Assembly (NCBI GenBank): GCA_949128115.1
Contig: OX421966.1
Coordinates: 63,423,416 to 63,487,415 of the forward strand
Length of the DNA: 64,000 bases
Reading direction: 5' to 3'
Source of the DNA: Anaspis maculata
Lineage: Eukaryota > Arthropoda > Insecta > Coleoptera > Scraptiidae
The notes under the pieces: model-generated
What the model was told of the DNA's origin: nothing
The model's database searches: none
The model's input: the letters and a program-made list of their open reading frames with translations, nothing else
Part shown: one piece after another, positions 12,630-23,564 of the stretch
Numbering within the stretch: the stretch's first letter is position 1
How the letters are laid out: each line of letters begins with the position of its first letter
Program-made: the position numbers and the translations under genes

Positions 12630-14026
12630 GCCCAGGCTTTTTAGCATTTAACATGAAACAAATTAATCCACGTGCAATCTTCACGGTATCGTACCCACTC
12701 AACCTTACTAAACAACATACTAAAAGTCCCCAACTTTCCTCCGTGTGCGTCATAATTTTTGAGGGGGGGGGGTCAAAATTTTCATTAAAAAAATTCTAGG
12801 ACAAAAGTAATCCAGCCAGTGGCTTCAAATTTATTATATTTGGATACATTGGGTTATGAGTGAAACTTATTGACAAACTAGATGTCTATGGTCCCCGTGA
12901 GGGGAGCTCGGGAGGGGGGCAATTGGTGACCTATGCAAGAAACTTGGTTGTCATTATTATTGAGACAATTCTGGCATGTTGGGTATCGTTTCCCACTAAA
13001 TCTGACCTTGCAAATCCGATTATGATAATTAAATTCTGTTTAAAAAATCTTCTGAGCAATTTTCGGCAGAAAAACGTGATTTTGGGACTAAAATAAAGCC
13101 GGTTTTTCAGTTTGGGTTATTTTTGCGTTTGATGCATTAATCATTTGGATTTAAAATTGGATGAATTATATGGACTTTTCTGCGTAAGACTATCATATCA
13201 TTAACGCGACGTATGTAGTTACAAGGTAAAAAAAATAATTTATTGAAAAAAATGTCGAAGTCCTAAATGTCACTCAAAAATATCTCCGCGCAGTTGAGAA
13301 AAAATGTATTGTAGCTGTAATATGGCTTTGATTTCATCTTTCAAGGTTTCTTCTTGTAGCCAAAACAATTCTCTAGCTTCCGAAAAAAGAACACATTACA
13401 TTAAAATAATAATAATATAACAACAGCAACTTTCCCGCGGGTATAGCCACATTTTTCAGTTTCAAGCTGGCTTACACCGAACATCAAACAAACTCGATTT
13501 TATAGTATGCAAGAAATTATAATTATGTCGAATGCCTGATGTAAATGCGTGAAATAGTTGCAGTTATCAATCCTATTCAAAATTTCGAACATTGATGTAT
13601 TCAACGTGAAAGTATCGTAAATTAAAAATCCACAATTCTCAAGAGCAAATTATCATTTGTTTCCAATCAAAAATGCTCACAATCTTTTCAAATCAGAGCT
13701 TCAACATTGTATTTACATATTAATAATGCATTGGAAGTCTAGCATAGCACAGAAAGACTTTTATAGCCATTCTCTGCAAAAAATATCAAATTATTATTAT
13801 TATAATTTCAAGTTCACTAGTAGTCAAAAATAAATCGCATCTAGCTTACCATCCGTACTCTGAGTTTATTTTGTCCAATATTAGTTTCGTTAAAAACTCG
13901 TCTACTGATTTCCAAACAATAAATCGATAGTTATCCCGAATACCTACCGATAGGACCTATACCCATCTAAAATAATAGCAAAGTTATCTAGCACCTAAAG
14001 GGACTAAATACATAAGTTTATAAAAA

Positions 14027-14230
14027 TTACAGATCGTCCTCAGGGTCATACTCAACAAGGTGGGGTAGAATCTCACATGTTTTCCCCCTACAGAACTTAC
14101 ACATCTGCGAACAAGACAAAGAAGATCGCCTGCATCTACATTTTAGACCGCAGTTCTTCTTGCAGTTGCAAGACACTATCTTCAAAATAGTCTCCGGAGC
14201 TGGAGGAAGATGCGTCTTGACGGGGACCAA
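14027..14230 (-). CDS. Short CXC-type cysteine-rich frame (probable exon or remnant)
   Basis: A 67-residue minus-strand frame. Residues ~10-55 contain nine cysteines in the pattern CxCx3Cx3CxCx6Cx3Cx2Cx4C (CNCKKNC...CRCRRSSLSC...CKFC...C), preceded by LPPAPETILKIVSC and followed by an acidic tail. The pattern resembles tesmin/TSO1-like CXC zinc-binding modules, which are also found in C-terminal parts of some insect transposon-linked proteins. It sits inside the 12630-15227 element, so I infer a leftover of an element-encoded protein. A related but damaged Cys-rich frame occurs at 18341-18646. Function unproven. Confidence 0.45.
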   Translation of the reverse strand: MVPVKTHLPPAPETILKIVSCNCKKNCGLKCRCRRSSLSCSQMCKFCRGKTCEILPHLVEYDPEDDL

Positions 14231-14257
14231 CTACACGTGGGTGCTCTCGCGTAGCCC

Positions 14258-14510
14258 ACCGTGTTGTTTGTTTACACCTAGAGTACCTTAGCTATTATTA
14301 TCTAGCGAAAACCCGAGGTTAATCCGAGGTCTAGGAGCCGCGATATTGCGTGGAATGACAGACACACAGACGGACGGACGGACGAATAATGAAATAAAAT
14401 ATCTTTGTTGTTTGTACATCTAGAGTAGGTACCTGAGCTATCATCTGGCAAAAACCCAAGCGCAATCCGAAATTTAGTAGCTGAGATATTGCCGGACACT
14501 GCAGACGGCA
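14258..14510 (+). repeat. Tandem duplication, ~143-base period
   Basis: TTGTTGTTTGTTTACACCTA followed by a GAGATATTGC-type ending occurs near 14262 and again near 14405 at about 80% similarity. A short (GACG)n-like run separates them (GACGGACGGACGGACG, near 14370). Confidence 0.7.
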
Positions 14511-15227
14511 ATAGCAAGAACAAACTATAAGACTACAAGTAGTAGCGCTAAAACCATAGAGGAAAATTGCGAAACTGTACCTAGTACCTACTCATACGAG
14601 TATTCCCGGACAAGATTTAGTCAGTACGATGCTGTGCATACTGAAGGTAGAATCAATTATCACAGATCAAATTCTAGGTTAATAATGTTGAAGTGATTTT
14701 CCCCATATAATGCGTTTGACGTAACTTCATAGAATCCTTATTGGAATTGCTGGACAATTCACAATGGAGCTAAAAGATACGTCATTTTAAAGCTAAAACT
14801 GTAGGGAATCGACTGCATATAATAAGACAAAGTGATATTCAGTGGTCGATGCAAAAGTAAGATGTTAACTGAAGCATAAGAAGAAAAAAACACGAAAAAA
14901 GTGTCATTATCAAGAAATTTAGTCTGTTAGTGTCAAATTTTGGACAAAATTCATCCCATATCATCCACTTTGATTTATTATCTTTCATTCAAGATCAAGA
15001 TAAAAGAAATCGATTGGGTGGTTGAGAACTAGGAGCATTTTTTAGCGGAAAGTGCATTATGAGGTGTCTTCATCTTTGCCTGTCAAAAAAACAATGACGC
15101 ACACGGGGGAAAGTTGGGGACTTTTTGTATGTTATACAACAAAGTCTAGTGAACTCAAAACTGAAGAGATTGACCGTGTTTTAATTTGTTTCATGTTTTG
15201 CCGTTTTTTCGACTAAAGAGCCTGGGC

Positions 15228-15900
15228 TAATATGCTTGTAAGAGATTAGTCTGTAGGAATTTGAGTCAGTTTTTGGTTTTCCAGGTTTGTGAATAGGTGA
15301 GACATTCGATTTTCTCCAGGTACTTGGATACCCTCGCGTTTTCCAGATGATGTTATACAGCTTCAGCAACTGTTTAAAACCGATTTTGAAAAGATTTTTG
15401 AGTAATGAAAATGGCACGTTATCAGGTCCCGGAGCAGATTTTCGACAGGTTCTCGATGCATTTTCAAGTTTCAAAAAATGTGGGGTAATCCAAATGGGAA
15501 CAAGATGGACATGGACATTTCGGTGGACAAGCATCCAATGATTTCCCATCAAAATTTCTGTATTTCTCAAGTAGGCATTCAATACTCTTCTATTCCAGAA
15601 TATGTTTGTTCAATTTGTGATAACTCGTGATCTTCTTGTGAAGTTGTTGAGTCCATAGTGGTGATGCTTGTAACTTCAAGTTTGTCAATTTCTACTGTTT
15701 TTTTTTCCTGTAGACGTGTGAAACGTGCATTGAGTGCTTTTTCTTTTAGATTTGAATTAATGTCATACATCATTTTCAGTGATGAGCTGACGTCTTTGGT
15801 GAATCGGATCGAAGTGCTTCGGCGTATGAATCACTGTTCCCTACTGGTGTTCTCTATGAAGCTTGAAAATGGCTTGATATATCATTATTAGAAGCCGAAA
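15228..15900 (-). pseudogene. Decayed I/Jockey-group non-LTR retrotransposon: upstream RT part
   Basis: On the minus strand the region 15480-15230 reads CRKSAPGPDNVPFSLLKNLF, then LLKLYNIIW, then PIHKPGKPKTDSNSYRLIS. These are RT boxes 0-2 (APGPD and KPGKxxxxxxSYRPIS). Further upstream (15773-15579) is a degenerate helical linker of the kind found between endonuclease and RT. The reading stops at the junction with the 12630-15227 element and the protein continues at 12629. Upstream endonuclease motifs were not found. Non-functional. Confidence 0.75.
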
Positions 15901-15959
15901 CTCCAGTAAACTTTCCAAAAACATGTGGAGAAGACACCTTCACTTTTTTGATGATGCTA

Positions 15960-16700
15960 ATATAAAATAGAATTCTCAAACTTGAGAAAATCAGGTCTTA
16001 TTCGCGATTGAATTTTTCGAAATTATCTTGCTGAATTCCTCGGAGGTTACTTGTGGTATTTCCAGAATTCTTTGGAACTTCCCTGATGTCCTCTAATTTG
16101 TACAGAAAATATCAATTTGAGACTGAAATCCCAGCAGTTGACCTACCAAGTTCCAGCGGGGTTCTAGAGAGTTTCTGCAGTTCCAGAGGAGCTCTAAAGT
16201 TTGATGGAGTTCTTTAGAGTTTCACCACAATATTTAGTAGTTCCCCTTTATGACACAAATTATTAAAGTCATCTGACAAACGGGAATCAGGTCTTACTTG
16301 AGACTAAATTTCCTGCAATTCTCCTGCTGGATTCTTTGAAGGCCACCTCTGGAAGTTTCGCCAGAATATTAACTTGCGACTAAATAGAAAACTCTGTAGA
16401 GCTTTCTGGAATTATTCGTTCATCTAGAGTTTTCTTGAAAATATTCAGTTTTCCTCGAGGTTCTTCAACTTCTACTATAGGGTTGTTCAGGATTCCTTGG
16501 AAAGGATCCTCTAATTATATTTGATGCCTTGAAGTTCCCCTGGAAAATTTATTTCATCGGACCTTGAAATTCTCAACTTTGCATAGGAGAGGTCACTTTT
16601 GCAACACAGAGCTCCCTTCGAGTTTCTCTGGAATTTTCCAGGACTGCTTACAACTTCCCAGAGATGCTGAAGATCTCATCCAGCCACCCGGGACTTTCTT
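15960..16700 (+). repeat. CTGGTATTTCCAGAATTCYTTG repeat family, plus-oriented copies
   Basis: Two to three diverged copies of a ~280-base repeat: CAGGTCTTATTCGCGA...CTGCTGGATTCCT...TATTTCCAGAATTCTTTGG, near 15990 and again near 16290. Inverted copies lie at 17830-18107 and 21713-21930. No coding content. Confidence 0.65.
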
Positions 16701-16761
16701 GAAAGATCAAGCTTGGATAGCACTTTGACCTTCCATACTAAAATCAAAAATAGATATGGGA

Positions 16762-16892
16762 CCCCATTCCATAAAAGCTACAACTCTGATTCTACAAGTG
16801 TGTCGTGTTGATCACCATTGCCGCAGTAATATGCCCACCAAAATTCACCCATTATTTTGTGAAATAGGACCAACACTTTTATGGAACGGGCC
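16762..16892. mobile_element. Short MITE-like inverted repeat (CCATTCCATAAAAG)
   Basis: CCCCATTCCATAAAAG (16762-16777) faces CTTTTATGGAACGGGCC (16876-16892) across ~100 bases. The size and shape fit a MITE, but the target duplication is not resolved and the arms are short. Confidence 0.45.
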
Positions 16893-17829
16893 TCTGGGAC
16901 TCCTTGGGCGTAAATTTCGAGACAACTGTATAGTTTGAAAACCGAGTCTATGGGAGTGATGTATACAATTTCGAGAAACTGAAGCGTCTGCATTCTAGTG
17001 CGGCAAATTCACAATTTCATGTTGGTCGTTTCGTAACATCACGTTATTCATGGGTGATTTCAATGACAGGTCGCGCAACGGCCACAATGTTGCCGCATAC
17101 GGCATAACAGCATACTGTACACCGAGCCGGCTGGATGTATGATGCCCATCATAACAGCACTGATCGGTTTGGACTTTCGCAACGGGCCGGAATGAATCGC
17201 ACGTCACGCGCCTGTTTTCAGGCACATTTCAGGAAATTCGCATCGTCGATATGCCTCGCCTCGTAAATACGCAAACACGCGCCTCATAGCCGATTTACGG
17301 CCACACGGCCAACTTATCTCCATCTCTTCCAACACACAAACACACACACACACACACGCATCATAGTTGATGGCAATTTCCTTCGTCGAACTGAATTATA
17401 CGAGCGATAGTATAAAATAATGCGACGACGACCCCACACAGAGCCCGAAGCATCATCGACCATCGATGCGCTATTTTGTTATGAATATCTAAATATAAAT
17501 TTGCGATTTCATCCAGTCCATCAATTAATTATTATCGGTGCGTAAGATGCAGGGGAGTGTAGGATGTTTTCGAAGCCTTTACTACTCTCGCACTGAATGA
17601 TATATCAAAGTTATTTCAAAGTACGATTCGTTACAAATTTGCTTTGAAAACTTCAATAACTTCAACGCAAATGTATAAACACACGCACTATTGATTGATG
17701 CGTACTACTGAATTACTGTGCTAATCTACTTGCAAGAGCTTCGGAAGGTGTAAACTTAAAAAAAAAACAAGTGCGGAGAAAACATCTTCACAAAAACCTT
17801 CCCTTCCTTACAGCTCCATTTTGAGCGCC
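16893..17829. other. Unassigned region with a (CA)n microsatellite
   Basis: Somewhat more GC-rich sequence (17,000-17,480) with a CA dinucleotide run at about 17,332-17,358. No supported coding region, splice-defined exon or RNA gene is seen. Confidence 0.4.
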
Positions 17830-18107
17830 CTGGATTCTTTCATTAATTTTATATCGTCATCAAAGGGAACTAAATATTCTAGGAGAACTCTAGGAATCTC
17901 CATCAAACTCGGGAGCTCCTCTAGAACTGCAGAAGCCCTCTAGAAACTTTCTGGAGATTGGTAGATTAACTGCTGTAATTTCACATTCGGAACTCTAATT
18001 TTTTTCACAAAGTAGAGGACATATCAGGAGACTTTCAAAAAACTCTGAAAATAGCAGAAGTGACCCTTGAGGAATCCAGCAGGATAATTGAGGGGAAACT
18101 CATAGTA
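17830..18107 (-). repeat. CTGGTATTTCC repeat family, inverted copy interrupted by a foldback
   Basis: The reverse complement aligns with 15,990-16,230: CTGCTGGATTCCTCAAGGGTCAC, TGCAGTTCTAGAGGAGCTC and GTTTGATGGAG are shared. The copy is cut at 18107 by the 18108-20427 element and resumes at 20430 with CTATCAATGAGACCTGATTT. Confidence 0.7.
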
Positions 18108-20427
18108 CAGGCCAGTTAGAATAAAAATTGGCTGAACCAGGAAATTTCAAATAACAAGCTGAAATTCTGGGGATATGTTCAGGGAGCTACTAGAAACAAA
18201 CCCTGAAAAGTCCCAAAAAATACCACTTGGACAAACGCCGCCATCTTCATTTTTAACATGACCTCAACTTTTCATCAGTTTTTACAGTTTTATTTCTATT
18301 TTTCGTTACAACCAAGTATAAATAGGGCCAGAAGTTTCCTCTAGTTGATGCACTGGCGCCTCGCAACGGGACAATCCACATAGTGATGCGTATACTCTTC
18401 TCCATCTTCAGCACATTGGTGGATTTCGTCATCTTCATCTACCTCCGTGTGTACCCTCAGTGCAGAAACCATACTCATTATCGAACAATGCAAACTGCTT
18501 CTGCGACACTTACACTGACGTGTTTTGCATTCTGTCCTTGTATTTCTCACTCGAGTTGTTATTGGTTTTAGAGATTTCATTTGCTCATGATGGCTAATAT
18601 GGTTTTTGAAAGAATGAATTATATCAAGCATTCTTGTGCTCCACATTTTGCCAAGTCAGTCCACCAAAATTATCACCATCAATGAAGAGGTTCGTTCATG
18701 GCAGCTGCAGCTGGCCAAACTGAATCAGTACCATTCTGTGCAATAATTCAAAAATTAAAAGGGGTTTGCTGTCATCGAATGCTTGGAAAGAGTATATTAC
18801 CACAAGATGTGTGATTTCACCTGGAAATAATTTGAGGAGATTTGGTGTTGGCAGCTGCAATGCTGCGCAAATTTGGTAAGATGTATACAATCGACGCAAA
18901 AAGAACGATAAAGACTTAAAACAATCTAAGTTGAACTTTTCGTGGTTGTTTCATTTCTTCTTCCTATACATATACAAGAGCTGCAGGGTTGGCACCGATG
19001 GCTACACTTCTGAATGGAAAGAGTGTATTTCAAACAATCACTGTGCCAAGAGTGTCATGTTCTAACCATAAAGTGTGGGGTGCTTTCGTCTGCTGCCCTG
19101 ATGGAGGTCCAAATATAATTAGTTGAAATTCCTTTTTTTCACGCTAGAACGTCTTTTATGCCATAGGTGGACACATCTCACCAATTTTTCTTAGCATCAC
19201 AGTTAACACCAAATTGCATCAAATCATTTCCATGTCAATTCGCACATCCTGTGACAATAGATTTTATTCTCAAAACGCATTCGATAACGTCGAAACCTTA
19301 TATATTTTTGCAATTTTCACACTGGCATGGACAAAGGTCTTCACTGATGATGATAAATTTTTCTGACTGACTTGATAAAATGTGAGGCATAAAAATGCCT
19401 AACGTAATAATTCTTTCTTTTGAAAACCACCTTAGCCATCATGAGCAAAGAAAGTCTGTAGAGCCAAGAGCAACTTGAATGACAATGTTTACAAGGCAGG
19501 AGTTCTCAGTCTTGATATTACTGTTTTTGTGGAAAAATGATTTGTACCTCACCAACACCAACCTTATATAGTAACCAGTCACTTCCTTAATTATTTTGTG
19601 AATAGTGAACGCAAAATGGTTCTCGGAAGAAGGAAAAAAGGTAAATGTATTTTTTCTGGAGATAGCAGACCTAGTCATTGGCTACCGCTCATTTTCAATT
19701 TGTCACATTACTGAATGAAGAACTATGATGCTTTACTCCTGTACTTTGAAGATTTACTGATTCACCTACTTAAAAATCAAATTTTTATGGAAAAGACCAG
19801 TTTTTTCAGGATATTTCAGGAACGCTTCAGTACATCTGGAATGGTTTGATTCATGGGCATGAACAGCCCGATGCGCATGTCCGTTTACGCGACTTTACCC
19901 CTTTCGGTTCATGAGTTAAATTTTTTCTCCCTTTTTTTTTCACCCTGTATACAGAGCTGCATGTCTGTCGCCGATGGCTACACTTCTGAATTGGAAGATT
20001 ATGGTCTATACAACAGCTATGTATATGCCAAGTGGCATGTTTTAACCGTAAAATGCAGGGTGCTTTCGTCCAACATCCGGACTATTTCAACAAGATCTCC
20101 AATTTTTATATTCAGTAATTTTTTGTGTTGACATTGTGATTTTGAGTTGAATTAATGATTTAAAGATTTTGAATTACGGTTATTCACCCTAAAAAATCTC
20201 TGGAGAAGTAGAAAATCATGAAAAGCGGATCACTGTGATGTTTTGTTGATAAATAGGCGGCTAAAAACAGAAAAAAATGGAAGTAGTATGAAAAATCAAG
20301 ATATCGGCGTTTGCCCAAATGGGATTTCTGGGGACTTTTGAGAGTTTGTTTCTAGTGAGTCTATGAAGATACCCTTCAAATTTCAGCTCGTTATTTGAAA
20401 TTTCCGGGTAGATATCTTACTGGCCTG
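18108..20427. mobile_element. 2.3-kb foldback element, CAGGCCAGT ends
   Basis: The left end CAGGCCAGTTAGA and the right end (TCTTACTGGCCTG) are inverted and flanked by TA (18106-18107, 20428-20429). Arms align inward: GGAAATTTCAAATAACAAGC (18150) against its complement near 20393, and GGCAAACGCCG near 18231 and 20305. An inner inverted pair lies near 18740-18890 and 19170-19340. A ~150-base direct repeat (GAGCTGCA...CGATGGCTACACTTCTGAA) lies near 18978 and 19952. Excision restores the surrounding repeat unit, which supports the ends. Confidence 0.75.
18341..18646 (-). pseudogene. Damaged Cys-rich (CXC-like) frame inside the foldback
   Basis: A 101-residue minus-strand frame with ECKTRQCKCRRSSLHCSIM at ~residues 38-57. 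The CRRSSLxCS core is shared with the frame at 14027-14230 (CRCRRSSLSCSQMC). The downstream cysteines expected in the motif are not in frame, and an acidic segment (EVDEDDEIHQ) follows. This suggests that the two elements once encoded related proteins. No function can be claimed. Confidence 0.4.
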
Positions 20428-20480
20428 TACTATCAATGAGACCTGATTTGTTCAAGTAAAAATAAATATTCTAATTTGTA

Positions 20481-21710
20481 GGCCAGTAGCAGGAATATTC
20501 GAGGTAACAAAAGGTCCCATAGGAAATGTTTCTTTTGATATTAGTTCACTAGGAAATCTCAATGAAGAATCCAAATTTGTGACTTTGTGTGACCTCCGGA
20601 ACCATGGTAAAAAAAGAAGATGTTGGAAATTTGTGAAAATCGTCCGTTTTTCTTGAATAACTTGTAAACGGTGACTCCACTAACAAAATGTCTAATGGTT
20701 AGAGCATTAAATTTTGAACAAAATGACACTGAAGCCATTGCTGTGCGATAAACGATTACCAAAATACAGCTTACCGAAGTCTAGGTTTGAAGTCGCTCGA
20801 AGCTGTCAGATGAATTCTGGCTGTCAAACTGCAGGTTCTCACTCAAGAGGCTATACTGTCATTGTCTGTGAACGGATATGGTTCCCCAAACATTTCTTGG
20901 AAGACAATTAAATCGGCTTCAATATGCTTTGACTGCAGTGTCGTCAAAATTTGTATCTTGGATGTAATCAGCAGTCAAAGTCGGTACTGGATCAACCGCG
21001 GGACCTTCGAAAGGCGCACATTTGATCGCATATATCTTGGAAACTACAGAAAGGAGAAATTTTATGTAACCGGGGTTCTGTTGAGCACACTTTGTTCCAC
21101 ATATTTCGTTAACAGCGTTTACCTGCGCGAAAAGCAGACCTTATGACAGGAACGGAAAAAGTGCGCTTTTTGAAGGTCCTCCACTACCGACTTTGACCGC
21201 TGATAACATCCAAGATACAAATTTTAACGGAAGTGCATTCAGACCGTATTAAAGCCGGCTCAATTGCCTTTCAAGAAATGTTTAAGGCAAGCATATCCGT
21301 CCACGGACAATGACAGTATAGCCTCTTGAGTGAGAAGCTGCAGTTTGACGGCAAGAGTTCAGCTGACAGCTCTGAGCGATATTCAGGGTAGACTTCCGAG
21401 AGCTGTATTTAGGTAACCGTTTATCACACAGCAATGGCGATGGCATCATTTTGTTCAAAATTTAACGATCTTCAATTGACTGCTAGACATTTTGTTTGTA
21501 GAATTACCGTTTACGAGTACCTCAGGAAAAACGGACGATTTTCACGAACTTTCAACTTCTTCAATTTTTTTTAGCACGGTTCCGGAGGTCACACAAGGTC
21601 ACAGATTTGGATTCTTCATTATGACTCCCCAGTAAACTTATATCGAAAGAAAAAGTATCTATGGGACCTTTTGCAAGCATATGTCGCTTTTTCGCTTCCT
21701 GCTACTGGCC
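20481..21710. mobile_element. 1.2-kb foldback element, GGCCAGTAGCAGGAA ends
   Basis: GGCCAGTAGCAGGAA at the left is perfectly inverted at the right end (TTCCTGCTACTGGCC), flanked by TA (20479-20480, 21711-21712). The arms align almost to the centre: CTCAAGAGGCTATACTGTCA near 20843 against its complement near 21320, and ATTTGTATCTTGGATGTA near 20950 against its complement near 21205. The centre is near 21,090. The end GGCCAGTA resembles that of the neighbour 18108-20427, so they are probably members of one superfamily. No coding capacity. Confidence 0.85.
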
Positions 21711-21712
21711 TA

Positions 21713-21930
21713 TTGTATATCATTAAACGAACTAAATATTCTAGTATAGGGAACACCATCAAACTCTATTACTTCAGAAACCATGTAAGAACCCTCTGGA
21801 ACTTGGCAGACTTACTACTGAAGTCTTAGTCTCAAAATTGATACTTTGGTACAAATTAGGGGACACCAGGGAAGTTTCAAGGAATTCTGGAAATACCAGA
21901 AGTGACCCTTTGAGTTCTATCAGTTACGTT
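21713..21930 (-). repeat. CTGGTATTTCC repeat family, second inverted copy
   Basis: The reverse complement shares TCTGGTATTTCCAGAATTCC, CTAATTTGTACC and GTTTGATGGTGTTCC with the copies at 15,960-16,700. It begins directly after the foldback 20481-21710. Confidence 0.7.
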
Positions 21931-22569
21931 ATTCCAGAAGATTCAAGTAATCTGTTGATGGCGTAATTTGAATTGAAAAATATCACAACTTTGATAAGTT
22001 GGGTGCGTACTAGATCTCCGTTCACTATTGTACAGGGTATCATATAGAGAAAAAGTCCGATTTCTTCCACAAATAATTTCCTCAGAAGAAATTCTTTTGT
22101 CCCTAAACCTGTTATCTTCTGCTCGACATCGATCAAGTAACTAACCAAATGTTTTGGCTGCATTTTTTTTTATTCAAGGTTTCTGACTAACTCTATACCG
22201 GGTGTCTCTTAGTTACCTTGCCAACCTTGAGCAGCAAATTCTACAATCAAAATAATAAAAAAAAAAAAACAGTCTTCATGAACACGGCTTCAAAAATGCT
22301 CAAGGCTGCTCTACAAGAACTCGCAAGGCAGCCGCAGCCGTCACGCAATAGGATGTAATGTTTCTGATTGGCTCGCACGGAATTTGCTGCGTTGATATGA
22401 TTTTGGTTAAGAACAAACTAAATTCTGGTTGATTCAGGCTCGGGAATTTCAGTTATCCAAATATTTTTGGTCTGACAATTTTAACGATTGTGTGTTGCGG
22501 AGAAACGATGAAGATTTTAAGGATTATAATGGTAGTGTATTGTGTATTGTGTGTATTGAGGATTCACTA
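21931..22569. other. Unassigned region
   Basis: No gene or clear element. A phrase CCGGGTGTCTCTTAGTTACC near 22199 resembles the CAGGGTG-type termini of other foldbacks here, but no partner was found. An A-rich run lies near 22,257-22,270. Confidence 0.35.
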
Positions 22570-23564
22570 CACGGTAAAAAATGAAAGGAATTTTACTGAT
22601 AGCTTTTACCATATATTTGGAAAACTCCCAATTCTACCAAGAACAATTCCGTCCGGTGTGGGGAAAACCATAGGTAGTTCCAGTAAAAATCTCATTTACC
22701 TGGTATAAGGGAATGTTCCCAACGATTATTGAAAAAATCTGTGAATTTTACCATTTACAAGTAATTTTCAGTCATTGCTTTGTAAAATCACCTTTAACAA
22801 GGAAAAAAGCAAGGGAATGTTGTAATTTTACCGTCTTGAGCGGGGGATTCCGCTTTGGTGTAACTACACGCATGCGCGATCTTATTTTGCTATATTGCAA
22901 GTGATAGTATGATCTCAAAGTTTCATCCCGCGTGTGTTTCCTATTTTTATATTTTCCAAATTATTCTGAATAATATTCTTTACAAAATGAATTTTTGTTC
23001 AAGTACCTATCAAAGCAGTGCAACAATAGTGTATTCATAAGTGCTCATGCTCAAAGTTACTAATGTGTATTAATAAAGTAGTAAGTAAGTATCTATTTAT
23101 TGTGATAATTATTCAGGTAGTAATAATACCCTATGTTACATATTTGAATTAAAGTCTAGTTTTTTTTAATAAGAAAAATTGACTGAACAGTACGTGATCC
23201 AAAGGTATACCGCCCATTTTTATATCGTTTTTCGAGTGTCACTATGGGGATCTCGCTTTCCTCAGGAGATACAAAAGTCAGTTGAGTTGTGGCAAAGTCG
23301 TGTAATTAGCATTTCTAAACTAAATAATAATCTGAAGAATAATTTAAAATATCTCCGTACTCCGTATCGCGAAAAAACAAGAATTACTGATTTTTGTTTT
23401 CAGTTTTTACTTCTCATCGAATTCTTCGAAAAATGGAGAAGGTAATCGCGAAAATTCAAGATAGCGCTCGTTGACAGCAAATTTCTTGTTGATAATTCAC
23501 CTTAACTTTGCCCTAATTCAACTATCTTCATAATATTTCTCGAGGTAATCAAGATCATACATAG

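Larger units (their letters stand above)
12630..15227. mobile_element. Inverted-repeat DNA element inserted in the I/Jockey-like RT
   Basis: The left end GCCCAGGCTTTTTAG and the right end (CTAAAGAGCCTGGGC) are inverted. About 140 bases of each arm remain alignable, including ACATGAAACAAATTAA and AGTCCCCAACTTTCC (12725) with its complement near 15110. ATAT lies next to both ends (12625-12628, 15230-15233) and may be a target duplication. The RT reading breaks off after SYRLIS on the right and resumes at LSKLLEK on the left, as expected for an insertion. The interior carries a Cys-rich frame and a ~143-base tandem duplication. Superfamily not determined. Confidence 0.7.
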
